Assembly: GCF_000190575.1 (NCBI RefSeq)
Contig: NC_015164.1
Coordinates: 1,860,001 to 1,924,000, forward strand
DNA from: Phocaeicola salanitronis DSM 18170
GTDB lineage: Bacteria > Bacteroidota > Bacteroidia > Bacteroidales > Bacteroidaceae
Length of the DNA stretch: 64,000 bases
Direction: 5' to 3'
Under the pieces are notes generated by a model, which was given only the letters and a program-made list of their open reading frames with translations, was not told where the DNA came from and made no database searches. Below, piece after piece: positions 1 through 9,439 of this stretch. Positions within the stretch are counted from its first letter, which is position 1, and every line of letters starts with the position of its first letter. The translations under genes were made by a program, and so were the position numbers.

Positions 1-1087
1 TCAGCCAAAACTCCAATTGCGGATAGGCTTCATCGGTAAACAGACTCTGTGCCACATTCTTGCCAAAAGTAGAAGCGCCTACCTGCAACAACTTATCGCC
101 CAAATAAGGACGCAACGTATTCACTATAATCTCCGCAGCCGAAGCCGTATTATTCGTAGTAATCACATAAAGGCGGTCGTAAGACAAATTGGACACCCCC
201 TGCAACAAGCTGGAATCAAATGTATATGCCTGTGTTTGAGGTTCGGTCTTGTCATTGAATATCATATTCATCCAAGTCTGCCCCATCGTACCTTGTGGAG
301 CAAGAATGGTACTAAGCAACTGGGCAGTAGACACATATCCTCCCGGATTGTAGCGCAAATCCAGGATAATATCTGTGGGCGACTGAGCCGCCGCTTCATT
401 GAATGCCGCTTTCAATAAATCTTCATCGGCTGTCTCAAAGCTATTATAAAGGATGTAAAAAGCCGTCCGACCACCTGCCGAAATCGTTTTATAAGTAAAC
501 ACGCTGGGCTGGTCTATGATGCGGGGAGCAGGCATATCGATATAAGATGTATCCGGAAGACCGTCCTTTACCGTTGCTACCCGATACCGGTAGGACGAGG
601 CCGGACGCTGGAAATATTCCGTATAATTGCTGGTATTCAGCGCACGTCCGTCCACATCAACCACCCAATCGTCTCGTTTGAGTCCAACTTCTGCCGCCGG
701 TGAATCGGGATACACATAAAGAATATGTACGACATAATCGCCATTGGCATTGCGCACCAACGCACCCTCCAACCCAAAGGTAGGATAATCGATCTGTACA
801 CGGGATACGTTGACCGAATCAATATGCGAAAATACAGAACCGTTTTTCTGGTCTTGTGAAGACACTACCGACTGCAAAAAATCTTCAGGCTTATCAAAGA
901 AATTCAATTCTTCTTCAGCCGGCAAATCTTCGTAAAACAGATAATGCTGCTGCATCACCTCATACATCCACGTCTTTGCACCAATCAACGCATAATATTC
1001 TCCCGAACGGTCTTGCCCGCACGAAGCAAGAAGCAAAGACGAAACTACCAGACTTATTGCACAAAGATAACGAATATACCTTCTCAT
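1..1087 (-). CDS. S41 family peptidase lipoprotein (3' end cut by window edge)
   Basis: The reading frame starts at the ATG at 1087 and stays open to base 1, so about 362 residues are present and the C-terminus is missing. A signal peptide ends in LLLASC (Cys23), so this is a lipoprotein facing the periplasm or cell surface. Residues of roughly 100-190 look like a PDZ domain (YPDSPAAEVGLKRDDWVVDV). The tail-processing protease domain follows, with DLRYNPGGYV and the S41 signature TNNTASAAEI, whose Ser (about residue 316) is the expected nucleophile. S41 enzymes cleave proteins near their C-termini; the substrate here is unknown. The gene lies 9 bp after the coiled-coil protein gene and is probably co-transcribed with it. 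The family is secure; the role is not. Confidence 0.9.
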   Translation of the reverse strand, partial: MRRYIRYLCAISLVVSSLLLASCGQDRSGEYYALIGAKTWMYEVMQQHYLFYEDLPAEEELNFFDKPEDFLQSVVSSQDQKNGSVFSHIDSVNVSRVQIDYPTFGLEGALVRNANGDYVVHILYVYPDSPAAEVGLKRDDWVVDVDGRALNTSNYTEYFQRPASSYRYRVATVKDGLPDTSYIDMPAPRIIDQPSVFTYKTISAGGRTAFYILYNSFETADEDLLKAAFNEAAAQSPTDIILDLRYNPGGYVSTAQLLSTILAPQGTMGQTWMNMIFNDKTEPQTQAYTFDSSLLQGVSNLSYDRLYVITTNNTASAAEIIVNTLRPYLGDKLLQVGASTFGKNVAQSLFTDEAYPQLEFWL

Positions 1088-1096
1088 ACAGTACAA

Positions 1097-1966
1097 TTAT
1101 TTCATTTCAAACGAATTTTGACCTATCATATTTCCGTCGGCAAAGATATAGACATTGTATGTACCCGAAGGCAAAAACTCTTCCACATCCCAATAAACCG
1201 TGACGCTTTGTTCCTCGCCGGTATATTCGATGTATTTCTTGATGGAATAAGTGATTTCCCTGTCCTCGTATGCAAATGTCGTATTGCCTTTCGATAAGAT
1301 GGAATTATCTGGCTTGGCGATACGGACATACACCGTCTTGTTGCCTGTTTCTGCCGTAATGTTCTTAGCGATTGTAAATGTAATGGCAATCTTCTTCACA
1401 TCCTTCACCCGACGCGCCTTCCTGCCCCGTTTGTTCATCGGCAATGCCGAAATGTTTGTAGCATCCAATTGGGCAGCAAGCGAGACTTTCTCATTCAAGC
1501 TCTTCTTTTCTTGCGAAAGAGTATTGATTTGAGCCGTAGCAGCGCTGTATTTGCTCTTTACTTCCTGATTTTCCTCCCTTAACGCCGCATTCAGACGGTT
1601 CAACGAATCAATCTGAATCACATAACTCCGCAATACGGCACGAACGGTTTTCAGTTCTTTCTTCAAACGGATTATCTCTGCCGCATTTGTAGTCTTCACC
1701 TGACGCAATTCTTCCAATAAACGTTGCGTCTTTAATTTTTCGCTTTCCAGCTTCTCACGTAAAGAGTCATTATTGATTTGCACTTGAAGTTCATCATATT
1801 GGGCGGCAAATGTGCTGTACTCATTTTCCATTTCCTCTTTTTCCACAGCAAACACTTCTGCCATTTCCTTATTCTTCCGGAATTCGTTGATAGCAAGAAA
1901 TGAAACACCAGCTATAAGCACAATCAATACGATGAGAATGACGATAAATTTCTTATTCTTTTCCAT
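1097..1966 (-). CDS. membrane-anchored coiled-coil protein of unknown function
   Basis: This is a 289-residue protein that I do not recognise as a named family. An N-terminal hydrophobic helix (about residues 7-27, IVLIVLIVLIAGVSFLA) anchors it. A long heptad-like, Glu/Lys-rich stretch (about 35-165) predicts a coiled coil, and a C-terminal domain of about 100 residues follows, rich in beta strands (KIAITFTIAKNITAETGNK to the end). The ATG at 1966 is preferred over a longer frame because a TAnnTTTG promoter element lies only about 20 bp upstream. It probably forms an operon with the downstream S41 protease. The topology suggests a periplasmic or envelope scaffold, but that is inference only. 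Confidence 0.75.
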   Translation of the reverse strand: MEKNKKFIVILIVLIVLIAGVSFLAINEFRKNKEMAEVFAVEKEEMENEYSTFAAQYDELQVQINNDSLREKLESEKLKTQRLLEELRQVKTTNAAEIIRLKKELKTVRAVLRSYVIQIDSLNRLNAALREENQEVKSKYSAATAQINTLSQEKKSLNEKVSLAAQLDATNISALPMNKRGRKARRVKDVKKIAITFTIAKNITAETGNKTVYVRIAKPDNSILSKGNTTFAYEDREITYSIKKYIEYTGEEQSVTVYWDVEEFLPSGTYNVYIFADGNMIGQNSFEMK

Positions 1967-1985
1967 GGATTTATGAGTTTGGGGG

Positions 1986-1993
1986 CAAAAATA
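1986..1993 (-). promoter_or_regulatory. Bacteroidetes -7 promoter element
   Basis: On the minus strand this reads TATTTTTG, matching TAnnTTTG. It lies about 20 bp before the ATG of the coiled-coil protein and would drive that gene and the S41 protease. No clear -33 TTG was identified. Confidence 0.5.
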
Positions 1994-2038
1994 CAAATTT
2001 TACTCATAAGTATGGATGCATCGCCTTAAAAAATCTAA

Positions 2039-3790
2039 TCATTGGGAAGATTGATGAATAAAGGGAATATTTTCATCTCCTTTTTGCCAATAATCAAGCG
2101 AATAACCCGAATATTTCCCTTGATTGTCCTCAACCCACCCGTTCAATGCTTCGAGAAGGGAACAGCCTTTATCGGTTACGGTAAAATCGGAATCGTATGC
2201 ATAGACTGCACCTTTATATGTAAAGGTATTATAAATAGGCTTTAAACTCACATCTCCCTGATAATAACAATTGATTGTAGTATCAGAACCCTTATTACCT
2301 TTATAAAACAAAACACCTGCATCTGTATTTTCTGCATCCAATGAAAACACATAACAATTTAATATATTGCTACCAGCTGACACATTGTAACATAACCCTC
2401 CGGCGAGATCATTATTCATAAAACTACATTGCGCCACACAACAATTAATAATATCCTTATCTGCTGAATTGTCATAACAAAATCCACCAACATACATTGC
2501 ATTACCTATAAACTGCATATCATTAACTACACAATTCAGCACACGTCCTTTATTATTGCAAACCATTCCACCTGCATTTCCATATTTTTTGTTCTCTATT
2601 TTGCCTCCCTTTATGTGACATCCTATTATTGTCCCCTCATTCCAACCTGCTAAAATACCCACACGCTGAGTAGTATTGTTTATATTAGCATTCACATACG
2701 AGCAGTTTTCCATATTCAAATTCTTTACAACTCCTTGTCCATCAATATAAGCAAACAATCCTTGGCTAGAGGTTTTATCAACCGTTATTATCTGCAAACC
2801 CCTAAGCGTATACCCTCCTCCATCAAAACAATCCTTAAATGCCCAATTATTTCTACTATCAGTGGATGATCTAAACCCTATCGGCTGCACATCCTTACTT
2901 GTCTCTTCCGTAAAGTGAAGGTCATTACGTAAATAATATGTAGTACGCCCATCCACGGTTTCTCCAAACTCATCCAAAGTTCTCCCCGGATAAGACATGC
3001 CGTTTATCAGATGCGTGAAAGCGATAAAATCTTCTACCGTATAAATGCCGACTTCATGGACTTCAGGAGCGAGATGATACGTATATTGATACCCCGATTG
3101 GTAAGATTGAGAGGCAGTTGTAGCCAAAGGCAATTGCTTGCCTTCCGAAGTCGTGATTTGAATGTCAATCGTAACCTCATGAGCAGAGGGGACAAAGAAC
3201 GAATAAATCCCATCGGATTGTTTTTCTATCTGAAACGGTTCCGCCGGTGTCCCGGTCAGAACAATTTCTCCTGTGAGAGGCAGGACAGATTCTATTTGAA
3301 CCGAAGGAGTAAACGTGATATGCTGAATCTGTTCGTTCATCTCCCCGTCCACTTCAAAAATGATTTTCGAAAATAAATGCTGAAAACCAAGTTCGATGAA
3401 CATCTCCGACGAGACTTCTCCCTTGGCAAATATGATGTCTTCTAAAAAACCGTCTTCATCATAATAATCCCAATCACCGGATTCAAAACAAGGATAAAAA
3501 GCCGTAAACGAAGCATCCTTCCCTGACGTATTCCATGACAATGCCCCTCCATGCTTCCACATTCCATTCTCATACGTAAGACATACATTATCGGCTTCAA
3601 TTCCACCCTGACTGAAAAATGAAACCACATCGCCTGCCTGAAAACGGGTATTTTCTTCTGCCGCACGTCCGGCGCATTGAATCTGCCCGCCCCGAATGAC
3701 AACCAAAGAAGGTGATTCTCCCACGTGCTCGTTTACACATCCTGCGAACAAAGAGAAAAGGAAGAACAGATAAGCCGCTATCTTTTTCAT
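2039..3790 (-). CDS. fimbrillin-like lipoprotein with GLUG-type repeats
   Basis: This is a 583-residue exported lipoprotein (signal MKKIAAYLFFLFSLFAGC, Cys18). The first ~240 residues resemble the fimbrillin/Mfa-like family: a conserved opening with GDVVSFFSQGG, LSWNTSGKDASFTAFYPC, then a hydrophobic FIELGFQHLFSKIIFEVDG segment. From about residue 250 it changes to a repetitive beta-solenoid-like region (FAYIDGQGVVKNLNMENC, VGILAGWNEGTIIGCHIKGG, GGMVCNNKGRVLNCVVND), typical of GLUG-motif repeats in surface adhesins. Fimbrillin-family proteins form or decorate surface fibres. No partner fimbrial genes lie nearby, so it may be a stand-alone surface protein. Codon use looks AT-richer toward the repeats. 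Confidence 0.75.
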   Translation of the reverse strand: MKKIAAYLFFLFSLFAGCVNEHVGESPSLVVIRGGQIQCAGRAAEENTRFQAGDVVSFFSQGGIEADNVCLTYENGMWKHGGALSWNTSGKDASFTAFYPCFESGDWDYYDEDGFLEDIIFAKGEVSSEMFIELGFQHLFSKIIFEVDGEMNEQIQHITFTPSVQIESVLPLTGEIVLTGTPAEPFQIEKQSDGIYSFFVPSAHEVTIDIQITTSEGKQLPLATTASQSYQSGYQYTYHLAPEVHEVGIYTVEDFIAFTHLINGMSYPGRTLDEFGETVDGRTTYYLRNDLHFTEETSKDVQPIGFRSSTDSRNNWAFKDCFDGGGYTLRGLQIITVDKTSSQGLFAYIDGQGVVKNLNMENCSYVNANINNTTQRVGILAGWNEGTIIGCHIKGGKIENKKYGNAGGMVCNNKGRVLNCVVNDMQFIGNAMYVGGFCYDNSADKDIINCCVAQCSFMNNDLAGGLCYNVSAGSNILNCYVFSLDAENTDAGVLFYKGNKGSDTTINCYYQGDVSLKPIYNTFTYKGAVYAYDSDFTVTDKGCSLLEALNGWVEDNQGKYSGYSLDYWQKGDENIPFIHQSSQ

Positions 3791-3856
3791 GATAATTCTG
3801 TTTTACGTTATTTTTATACAACGCAACTTTTCCATTTTGTCCATAGATAAAACGAT

Positions 3857-3892
3857 AAAAAAGCGCTGCTTACCTTCACAGGCGAGCAGCGC
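3857..3892 (-). terminator. terminator of first glutamate dehydrogenase gene
   Basis: An inverted repeat GCGCTGCT/AGCAGCGC (3863-3870 and 3885-3892) is followed on the minus strand by a run of T residues. It lies about 65 bp after the gdhA stop. Confidence 0.75.
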
Positions 3893-3956
3893 AGCTACAA
3901 TACAAAATACAAATACAACTAAACGAGATATGTTATTAACTTATACTTTTTCCCTC

Positions 3957-5294
3957 TTATACAATGCCTTGCGCCATCATGGAATGAGCCACTTTCATGA
4001 ATCCGGCAATGTTCGCTCCTTTTACATAATTAATATAGCCGTCAGGTTCCGTACCGTATTTCACGCATTGCTCATGAATGTTGTGCATAATCTGATGCAG
4101 CTTATCATCCACTTCTTGTGCCGTCCAACTGATATGCATTGCGTTCTGGCTCATTTCAAGTCCTGAAGTAGCTACACCGCCCGCATTCACGGCTTTACCC
4201 GGCGCATACATCACCTTATTTTCGATAAATGCATCGATTGCTTCGGGTGTACATCCCATGTTGGAAATTTCACCGACGCAAAGTACGGAATTTTTTATTA
4301 AATTGCAAGCATCTTCGCCATTTAATTCATTTTGAGTAGCACAAGGAAGCGCAATATCGACTTTTACCTCCCACGGACGGCGTCCCGGATAGAAAGTTGC
4401 GTTTGGATATTTTTCTGCATACGGAGCCACCACATCGTTGCCCGAAGCACGGAGTTCCAGCATATAATCAATCTTCTCTCCGGATACGCCATCCGGATCG
4501 TAAATATATCCGTCAGGACCTGACAATGTCACGACTTTCGCGCCCAACTGGTTGGCTTTCGTCACGGCTCCCCATGCGACATTTCCGAATCCGGACACAG
4601 CTATCGTCTTCCCTTTAATATCAATGCCTTTCTTGTCAAGCATGTGTTTTACGAAATACAAACCGCCAAAACCTGTAGCTTCGGGACGAATCAAAGAACC
4701 TCCATATTCGAGTCCTTTGCCTGTAAATGTGCCCGTAAACTCATGGGTCAGCTTCTTATACATGCCAAACATATAGCCCACTTCACGTCCGCCTACACCG
4801 ATATCACCGGCAGGCACATCCATATCCGGACCTAAATGATGATATAGTTCCAGCATGAACGCCTGGCAAAAGCGCATGATTTCCGCCTCGCTCTTTCCAC
4901 GCGGAGAAAAGTCGGAACCGCCTTTCGCGCCTCCCATCGGCAAAGTAGTCAGCGCATTCTTGAATGTTTGCTCAAATCCCAAGAACTTCAAGATAGACAA
5001 GTTAACCGAAGCATGGAAACGGATGCCGCCTTTATACGGACCTATGGCATTGTTGAATTGTACCCGGTAACCTAAATTCACCTGTACCTTGCCCTTATCG
5101 TCTACCCAAGGCACACGGAACGTAATGATGCGGTCGGGCTCTACCAGACGCTCAATCAATGAAACCTTTTCAAATTCAGGATGCTGATTGTAAATATCTT
5201 CAATAGAAAGCAGCACTTCTTTTACGGCTTGCAAATACTCAAGTTCACCCGGATGCTTGGCTTCCAGCGATGACATAATTTGATTGATGTTCAT
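3957..5294 (-). CDS. gdhA: glutamate dehydrogenase (hexameric type), copy 1
   Basis: This 445-residue protein is full length for the small hexameric glutamate dehydrogenases, which interconvert glutamate with 2-oxoglutarate plus ammonia in the cytoplasm. The substrate-binding domain carries GPYKGGIRFH with the catalytic-region Lys, PMGGAKGGSDFSPRGKS and PAGDIGVGGREVGYMFG. The Rossmann domain carries VSGFGNVAWGAV. A second copy lies at 46914-48248. The coenzyme cannot be read with confidence; the loop after the second dinucleotide-fold strand differs between copies (LSGPDG here, MSDSDG in copy 2), so different NAD/NADP preference is possible. It is monocistronic, with its own promoter and terminator. 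Confidence 0.95.
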   Translation of the reverse strand: MNINQIMSSLEAKHPGELEYLQAVKEVLLSIEDIYNQHPEFEKVSLIERLVEPDRIITFRVPWVDDKGKVQVNLGYRVQFNNAIGPYKGGIRFHASVNLSILKFLGFEQTFKNALTTLPMGGAKGGSDFSPRGKSEAEIMRFCQAFMLELYHHLGPDMDVPAGDIGVGGREVGYMFGMYKKLTHEFTGTFTGKGLEYGGSLIRPEATGFGGLYFVKHMLDKKGIDIKGKTIAVSGFGNVAWGAVTKANQLGAKVVTLSGPDGYIYDPDGVSGEKIDYMLELRASGNDVVAPYAEKYPNATFYPGRRPWEVKVDIALPCATQNELNGEDACNLIKNSVLCVGEISNMGCTPEAIDAFIENKVMYAPGKAVNAGGVATSGLEMSQNAMHISWTAQEVDDKLHQIMHNIHEQCVKYGTEPDGYINYVKGANIAGFMKVAHSMMAQGIV

Positions 5295-5339
5295 GACTAC
5301 TTATATTTAAGGTCTGACAAAATGAAATGTTTTCAATTG

Positions 5340-5347
5340 CAAAGGTA
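5340..5347 (-). promoter_or_regulatory. -7 promoter element of gdhA copy 1
   Basis: The minus strand reads TACCTTTG (TAnnTTTG), 46 bp upstream of the gdhA ATG. The remaining ~180 bp to the next gene is AT-rich with no other feature seen. Confidence 0.6.
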
Positions 5348-5525
5348 AGCTTTTTAACGAACCTCCCAAACATTTTCCTGGAAATTTGCAGCCAATAAGT
5401 AATAAAAAGTTAAACAGCCAAAAGCATGCCCATAATACAAAGTAAAGTTTATTACCCAATTAGTTGCATAAATCAAGAGAAATGCCGAAATTTGTTTGAT
5501 AAATAAAAGCGTAAATCCGAATACC

Positions 5526-8504
5526 ATGCTCAATAAGTTAAAATTAAACCAACTCTATTTCAAAGACACGCAATTCGTCAACCTAATGACGAAGCGTATC
5601 TTCAACGTACTGCTTGTGGCAAATCCCTACGATGCATTCATGCTGGAAGACGACGGGCGCATTGATGAAAAAATTTTTATCGAGTACATGAGCCTAAGCC
5701 TCCGCTACCCGCCCCGCTTTACGCAGGTATCTACCGAGGAAGACGCATGGAAACAATTGGGAAACACCCGTTTCGAACTGGTTATCTGCATGCCCGGCAC
5801 GGACAATAGCGATACATTCGACATCGCGCGCCAAATCAAAGAAAAATACCCCCGCATCCCTCTGGTAGTGCTGACACCTTTTTCGCACGGCATACGCGAA
5901 CGCATGGAACACGAAGACCTGAGTATCTTCGAATATGTATTTTGCTGGTTAGGAAATACAGACTTGCTGGTTTCCATCATCAAACTGATAGAAGACAAAA
6001 TGAATCTGGAGCACGACATCAAAGAAGTGGGCGTGCAAATGATTCTTTTAGTAGAAGACTCCATCCGGTTTTATTCTTCCGTATTGCCCAACCTGTATAA
6101 ATTCGTATTGCGCCAGAGCCAAGAGTTCGCCACCGAAGCGCTGAACGAACACCAGCGCACCTTGCGTATGCGCGGCCGCCCTAAAATCGTATTGGCACGT
6201 ACGTACGAAGAAGCACTCGACCTATATAATAAGTATAAGAACAATATATTGGGCATTGTATCCGACGCCCGTTTCCCCCGTGAAGGGAAAATCGACCCGC
6301 AAGCAGGCATACGCTTCTTGACCGTAGTGCGGAGCGAAAGCCCTTACATACCTTTAATATTACAATCCGCCGAACTATCTAACCGAGAGTTTGCCCAAAA
6401 CGTACACGCCCAGTTCATTGATAAGAATTCGAAAACAATGAGCCGCGAATTGCGCCAGGCGGTTTCCGAACATTTCGGGTTCGGCGATTTTGTATTCCGC
6501 AACCCTAAGACCAAAGAAGAAGTGGCACGCGTGCATAACCTGAAAGATTTGCAGAATGCCATTTTTACGATTCCAGCCGATTCGCTCCTGTACCACATAA
6601 GCCGGAACCACATGTCGCGCTGGCTCTATTCACGCGCCATATTCCCCGTTGCCGAGTTCTTGAAACAGATAACATGGGAATCATTGCAAGACCTTGACGC
6701 GCACCGCCAAATCATCTTCGAAGCCATCGTAAAATACCGCAAGATGAAGAATCAAGGTGTCGTAGCCGTCTTCCAACGGGACCGGTTCGACCTTTATTCG
6801 CATTTTGCCCGCATCGGAGACGGTTCGCTGGGAGGCAAAGGAAGAGGACTGGCTTTCATTGACAACATGATTAAGCGCCACCCTCAATTCGAAGAGTTCG
6901 AGAATGCCGTTATCGAAATTCCGAAAACCGTCGTGCTTTGTACCGATATCTTCGACGAGTTTATGGAAACCAACCAACTGTATCAGATTGCGTTGAGTGA
7001 AGCCGATGACGAGACCATTTTACGTGCTTTCCTCCGCGCCAAGCTTCCCGATAGCTTGGTAGAGGATTTCTTCGCCTTCTTCGATGTCGTAAAAGCCCCT
7101 ATTGCCATCCGTTCGTCCAGCTTATTAGAAGATTCTCATTACCAACCGTTTGCCGGAATCTATTCCACCTATATGATTCCGTATATGGAAGACAAATACG
7201 AACGTCTCCGAATGCTGAGCGACGCGATAAAAGGCGTCTATGCGTCAGTCTTCTATAAAGACAGCAAAGCCTATATGCAAGCGACCAGCAATGTGATTGA
7301 CGAAGAGAAAATGGCGGTCATCCTTCAGGAAGTTGTAGGAACCCGGTATGGCGACCGGTATTATCCTTCCATATCAGGCGTGGCGCGTTCGGTCAATTAT
7401 TATCCGATAAACGACGAGCTTGCCGAAGAAGGGACGGTCAGCCTGGCACTGGGATTGGGCAAATATATCGTAGACGGAGGACTGACCTTGCGCGTTTGCC
7501 CTTATCACCCCGACAAAGTGTTGCAGACCAGCGAAATGGAAATGGCATTGCGGGAAACGCAAACCCGCTTTTATGCCCTCGACCTAAAAAACTTAGGACA
7601 CAACTTCTCTCTTGATGACGGATTCAACCTGTTGAAACTTTCGGTAAAAGATGCCGAAGCGGACGGCTCGTTGAATTACATCGCATCCACTTACGACCCT
7701 TATGATATGGTTATCCGCGACGGCATTTACCCGGGAGGACGAAAAGTCATTACTTTTGCCAACATCCTTCAGCATGATGTATTCCCATTGGCACGCATCC
7801 TCCAGCTGGTACAGAAATACGGGCAAGGCGAAATGCGCCGTCCGGTAGAAATCGAGTTTGCGGTCAACTTGGATGCAAAAGAGAAACGAGGCACTTTCTA
7901 TCTTCTGCAAATCCGACCGATGGTAGACCTGAAGGCCGACTTGGAAGAAGACCTGGAAACAATACCCGAAGAACAATTGCTGTTAAAAAGTGAAAACGCA
8001 CTGGGTCAAGGCATTATGGATGATATTCAGGACGTAATCTACGTAAAGACCGAAGGCTATTCCGCATCGAACAACCAACTAATCGCCTACGACATAGAGA
8101 AGCTGAACAAGCGTTTTCTGGACGAAGGGAAACACTACGTTCTGGTAGGTCCGGGCAGATGGGGAAGCAGCGACACCTGGCTGGGAATCCCTGTGAAATG
8201 GCCCAATATATCAGCGGCCCGTGTGATTGTGGAAGCAGGTTTGACCAACTATCGGGTAGACCCCAGCCAAGGCACCCATTTTTTCCAGAACCTGACTTCA
8301 TTCGGAGTTGGCTATTTCACCATCAACACCTATTGCGGAGACGGCATCTTCAACGAAACCCTATTGAACGGCATGCCCGCAAAAGAAGAAACAAAATTCA
8401 TCCGCTGGGTACATTTCGACAAGCCGCTTACGGTCAAAATGAACGGGAAAAAGAAACTGGGAGTGGTAGAATTGCCTGAACCGGATTCCCAAGAAACGGA
8501 ATAA
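5526..8504 (+). CDS. receiver-like/PEP-pyruvate-binding-fold fusion protein
   Basis: The protein has 992 residues counting from the ATG at 5526; a longer frame begins with TTG at 5496 and is less likely. Residues ~15-160 form a receiver-like domain that lacks the usual phospho-acceptor Asp (LVICMPGTDNSD). Residues ~170-330 form a second, more intact receiver-like domain with an acidic ILLVEDS strand, a GIVSDARFP strand carrying a candidate phospho-Asp, and a later FIDKNSK Lys. From about residue 430 the PPDK/PEP-synthase ATP-grasp region follows (GSLGGKGRGLAF, IAIRSSSLLED, PVEIEFAVN). No phosphohistidine swivelling domain and no PEP-binding TIM barrel is seen, so it cannot be a standard PEP synthase. 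The C-terminus (HYVLVGPGRWGSSD) is specific to this type. Function unknown; a signalling or phosphotransfer role is inference. Confidence 0.85.
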   Translation: MLNKLKLNQLYFKDTQFVNLMTKRIFNVLLVANPYDAFMLEDDGRIDEKIFIEYMSLSLRYPPRFTQVSTEEDAWKQLGNTRFELVICMPGTDNSDTFDIARQIKEKYPRIPLVVLTPFSHGIRERMEHEDLSIFEYVFCWLGNTDLLVSIIKLIEDKMNLEHDIKEVGVQMILLVEDSIRFYSSVLPNLYKFVLRQSQEFATEALNEHQRTLRMRGRPKIVLARTYEEALDLYNKYKNNILGIVSDARFPREGKIDPQAGIRFLTVVRSESPYIPLILQSAELSNREFAQNVHAQFIDKNSKTMSRELRQAVSEHFGFGDFVFRNPKTKEEVARVHNLKDLQNAIFTIPADSLLYHISRNHMSRWLYSRAIFPVAEFLKQITWESLQDLDAHRQIIFEAIVKYRKMKNQGVVAVFQRDRFDLYSHFARIGDGSLGGKGRGLAFIDNMIKRHPQFEEFENAVIEIPKTVVLCTDIFDEFMETNQLYQIALSEADDETILRAFLRAKLPDSLVEDFFAFFDVVKAPIAIRSSSLLEDSHYQPFAGIYSTYMIPYMEDKYERLRMLSDAIKGVYASVFYKDSKAYMQATSNVIDEEKMAVILQEVVGTRYGDRYYPSISGVARSVNYYPINDELAEEGTVSLALGLGKYIVDGGLTLRVCPYHPDKVLQTSEMEMALRETQTRFYALDLKNLGHNFSLDDGFNLLKLSVKDAEADGSLNYIASTYDPYDMVIRDGIYPGGRKVITFANILQHDVFPLARILQLVQKYGQGEMRRPVEIEFAVNLDAKEKRGTFYLLQIRPMVDLKADLEEDLETIPEEQLLLKSENALGQGIMDDIQDVIYVKTEGYSASNNQLIAYDIEKLNKRFLDEGKHYVLVGPGRWGSSDTWLGIPVKWPNISAARVIVEAGLTNYRVDPSQGTHFFQNLTSFGVGYFTINTYCGDGIFNETLLNGMPAKEETKFIRWVHFDKPLTVKMNGKKKLGVVELPEPDSQETE

Positions 8505-8526
8505 GCGCAGCTTCATGCTGCCCCAC

Positions 8527-8576
8527 AAAGAAATGCACTTAGGTTCATCAGTCCTTGAACCTAAGTGCATTTCTTT
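8527..8576. terminator. perfect 21-bp inverted repeat, bidirectional terminator
   Basis: Bases 8527-8547 and 8556-8576 are exact reverse complements with an 8-base loop. The arms begin with AAAG and end with CTTT. It sits between the convergent stop codons of the fusion gene and the Crp/Fnr gene, so it probably ends both transcripts. Confidence 0.75.
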
Positions 8577-8618
8577 CCGTACCTATATGCATCCGCATAT
8601 CCATACAGATGACTTCCT

Positions 8619-9320
8619 TTATCCGATTTTACTGATTTTCTTCAGCTTTTCCTCATCCACAATCTTTATCTTGCGCCCGTCTATGATGATTAGCTTCTCC
8701 GCGGCAAAATTCGATAAAGTACGGATGGCATTTGACGTAGTCATATTCGACAAATTGGCAAGGTCTTCACGCGAAAGGTAAATGCTGAGCGTACATTGGT
8801 CTTCTTCCAACCCATACGTATCTTTTAAAAACAAAAGCGATTCAGCCAGACGTCCCCGTATGTGTTTTTGAGTCAAATTCACCGTACGCGCATCTGATAT
8901 GCCCAAATCCTTTGATAACTGACGAATAAAAAACATGGCAAGATCCGCATTCGCCCTTACCAATTCCATCACGACGGGCATAGGGACCAGACACATCGTA
9001 CAAGGCTCGAATGCCGCAGCAGCCGTCACAAAATTCTCTTCGGCAAAGTAGGCACGATAAGCAAAATACTCCTTATTCTTTACGACACGGATAATCTGGC
9101 CCCGTCCGCCCACACCGTCCTTGTAGATTTTCACTTTCCCGCTCAGCAGACACATCAGATACTGAGGAGTTTCCCCCTCACAATAAATGATTTCATTCTT
9201 CTTATACTTCTGTATCGTAAAATTCTGTGCAAGGTACGCCCGTTGCGTTTCGGTAAGAGGTTGCCACAAATCGGGGATGCTTTCGGCAATCTCGGCTTCT
9301 GTTAATTCCTTTTTTACCAT
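8619..9320 (-). CDS. Crp/Fnr family transcriptional regulator
   Basis: This 233-residue protein has an N-terminal cyclic-nucleotide-binding-like beta-barrel (about 25-140; IIYCEGETPQYLMCLLSGKVKIYKDG) and a C-terminal winged helix-turn-helix (about 165-225) with SREDLANLSNMTTSNAIRTLSNF as the recognition region. No Cys cluster suitable for an Fnr-type iron-sulfur centre is evident; the Cys residues are scattered (YCEG, LMCL, EPCTMC, DQCT). The ligand and targets are unknown. It is transcribed divergently from the DUF5686 gene, with the promoters only about 70 bp apart, so cross-regulation is possible. Confidence 0.88.
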   Translation of the reverse strand: MVKKELTEAEIAESIPDLWQPLTETQRAYLAQNFTIQKYKKNEIIYCEGETPQYLMCLLSGKVKIYKDGVGGRGQIIRVVKNKEYFAYRAYFAEENFVTAAAAFEPCTMCLVPMPVVMELVRANADLAMFFIRQLSKDLGISDARTVNLTQKHIRGRLAESLLFLKDTYGLEEDQCTLSIYLSREDLANLSNMTTSNAIRTLSNFAAEKLIIIDGRKIKIVDEEKLKKISKIG

Positions 9321-9348
9321 AAGTGCTATAAAACCATGTTATGGAGCA

Positions 9349-9356
9349 CAAAGATA
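9349..9356 (-). promoter_or_regulatory. -7 promoter element of crp/fnr-type gene
   Basis: The minus strand reads TATCTTTG, 29 bp upstream of the ATG at 9320. Confidence 0.65.
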
Positions 9357-9423
9357 GTAAGAAAAAAATGAAAATCTTTACTTTAAACATTAAAAAATGT
9401 CATGCAAACGCAGGAATTTATTA

Positions 9424-9431
9424 TATCTTTG
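9424..9431 (+). promoter_or_regulatory. -7 promoter element of DUF5686 gene
   Basis: TATCTTTG lies only 8 bp before the preferred ATG at 9440, which would leave almost no untranslated leader. Confidence 0.5.
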
Positions 9432-9439
9432 CCTTTGCT

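Noticed and set aside
5526..8504. Phosphoenolpyruvate synthase
   Set aside because: The phosphohistidine and PEP/TIM-barrel domains are missing, so the reaction cannot be assigned.
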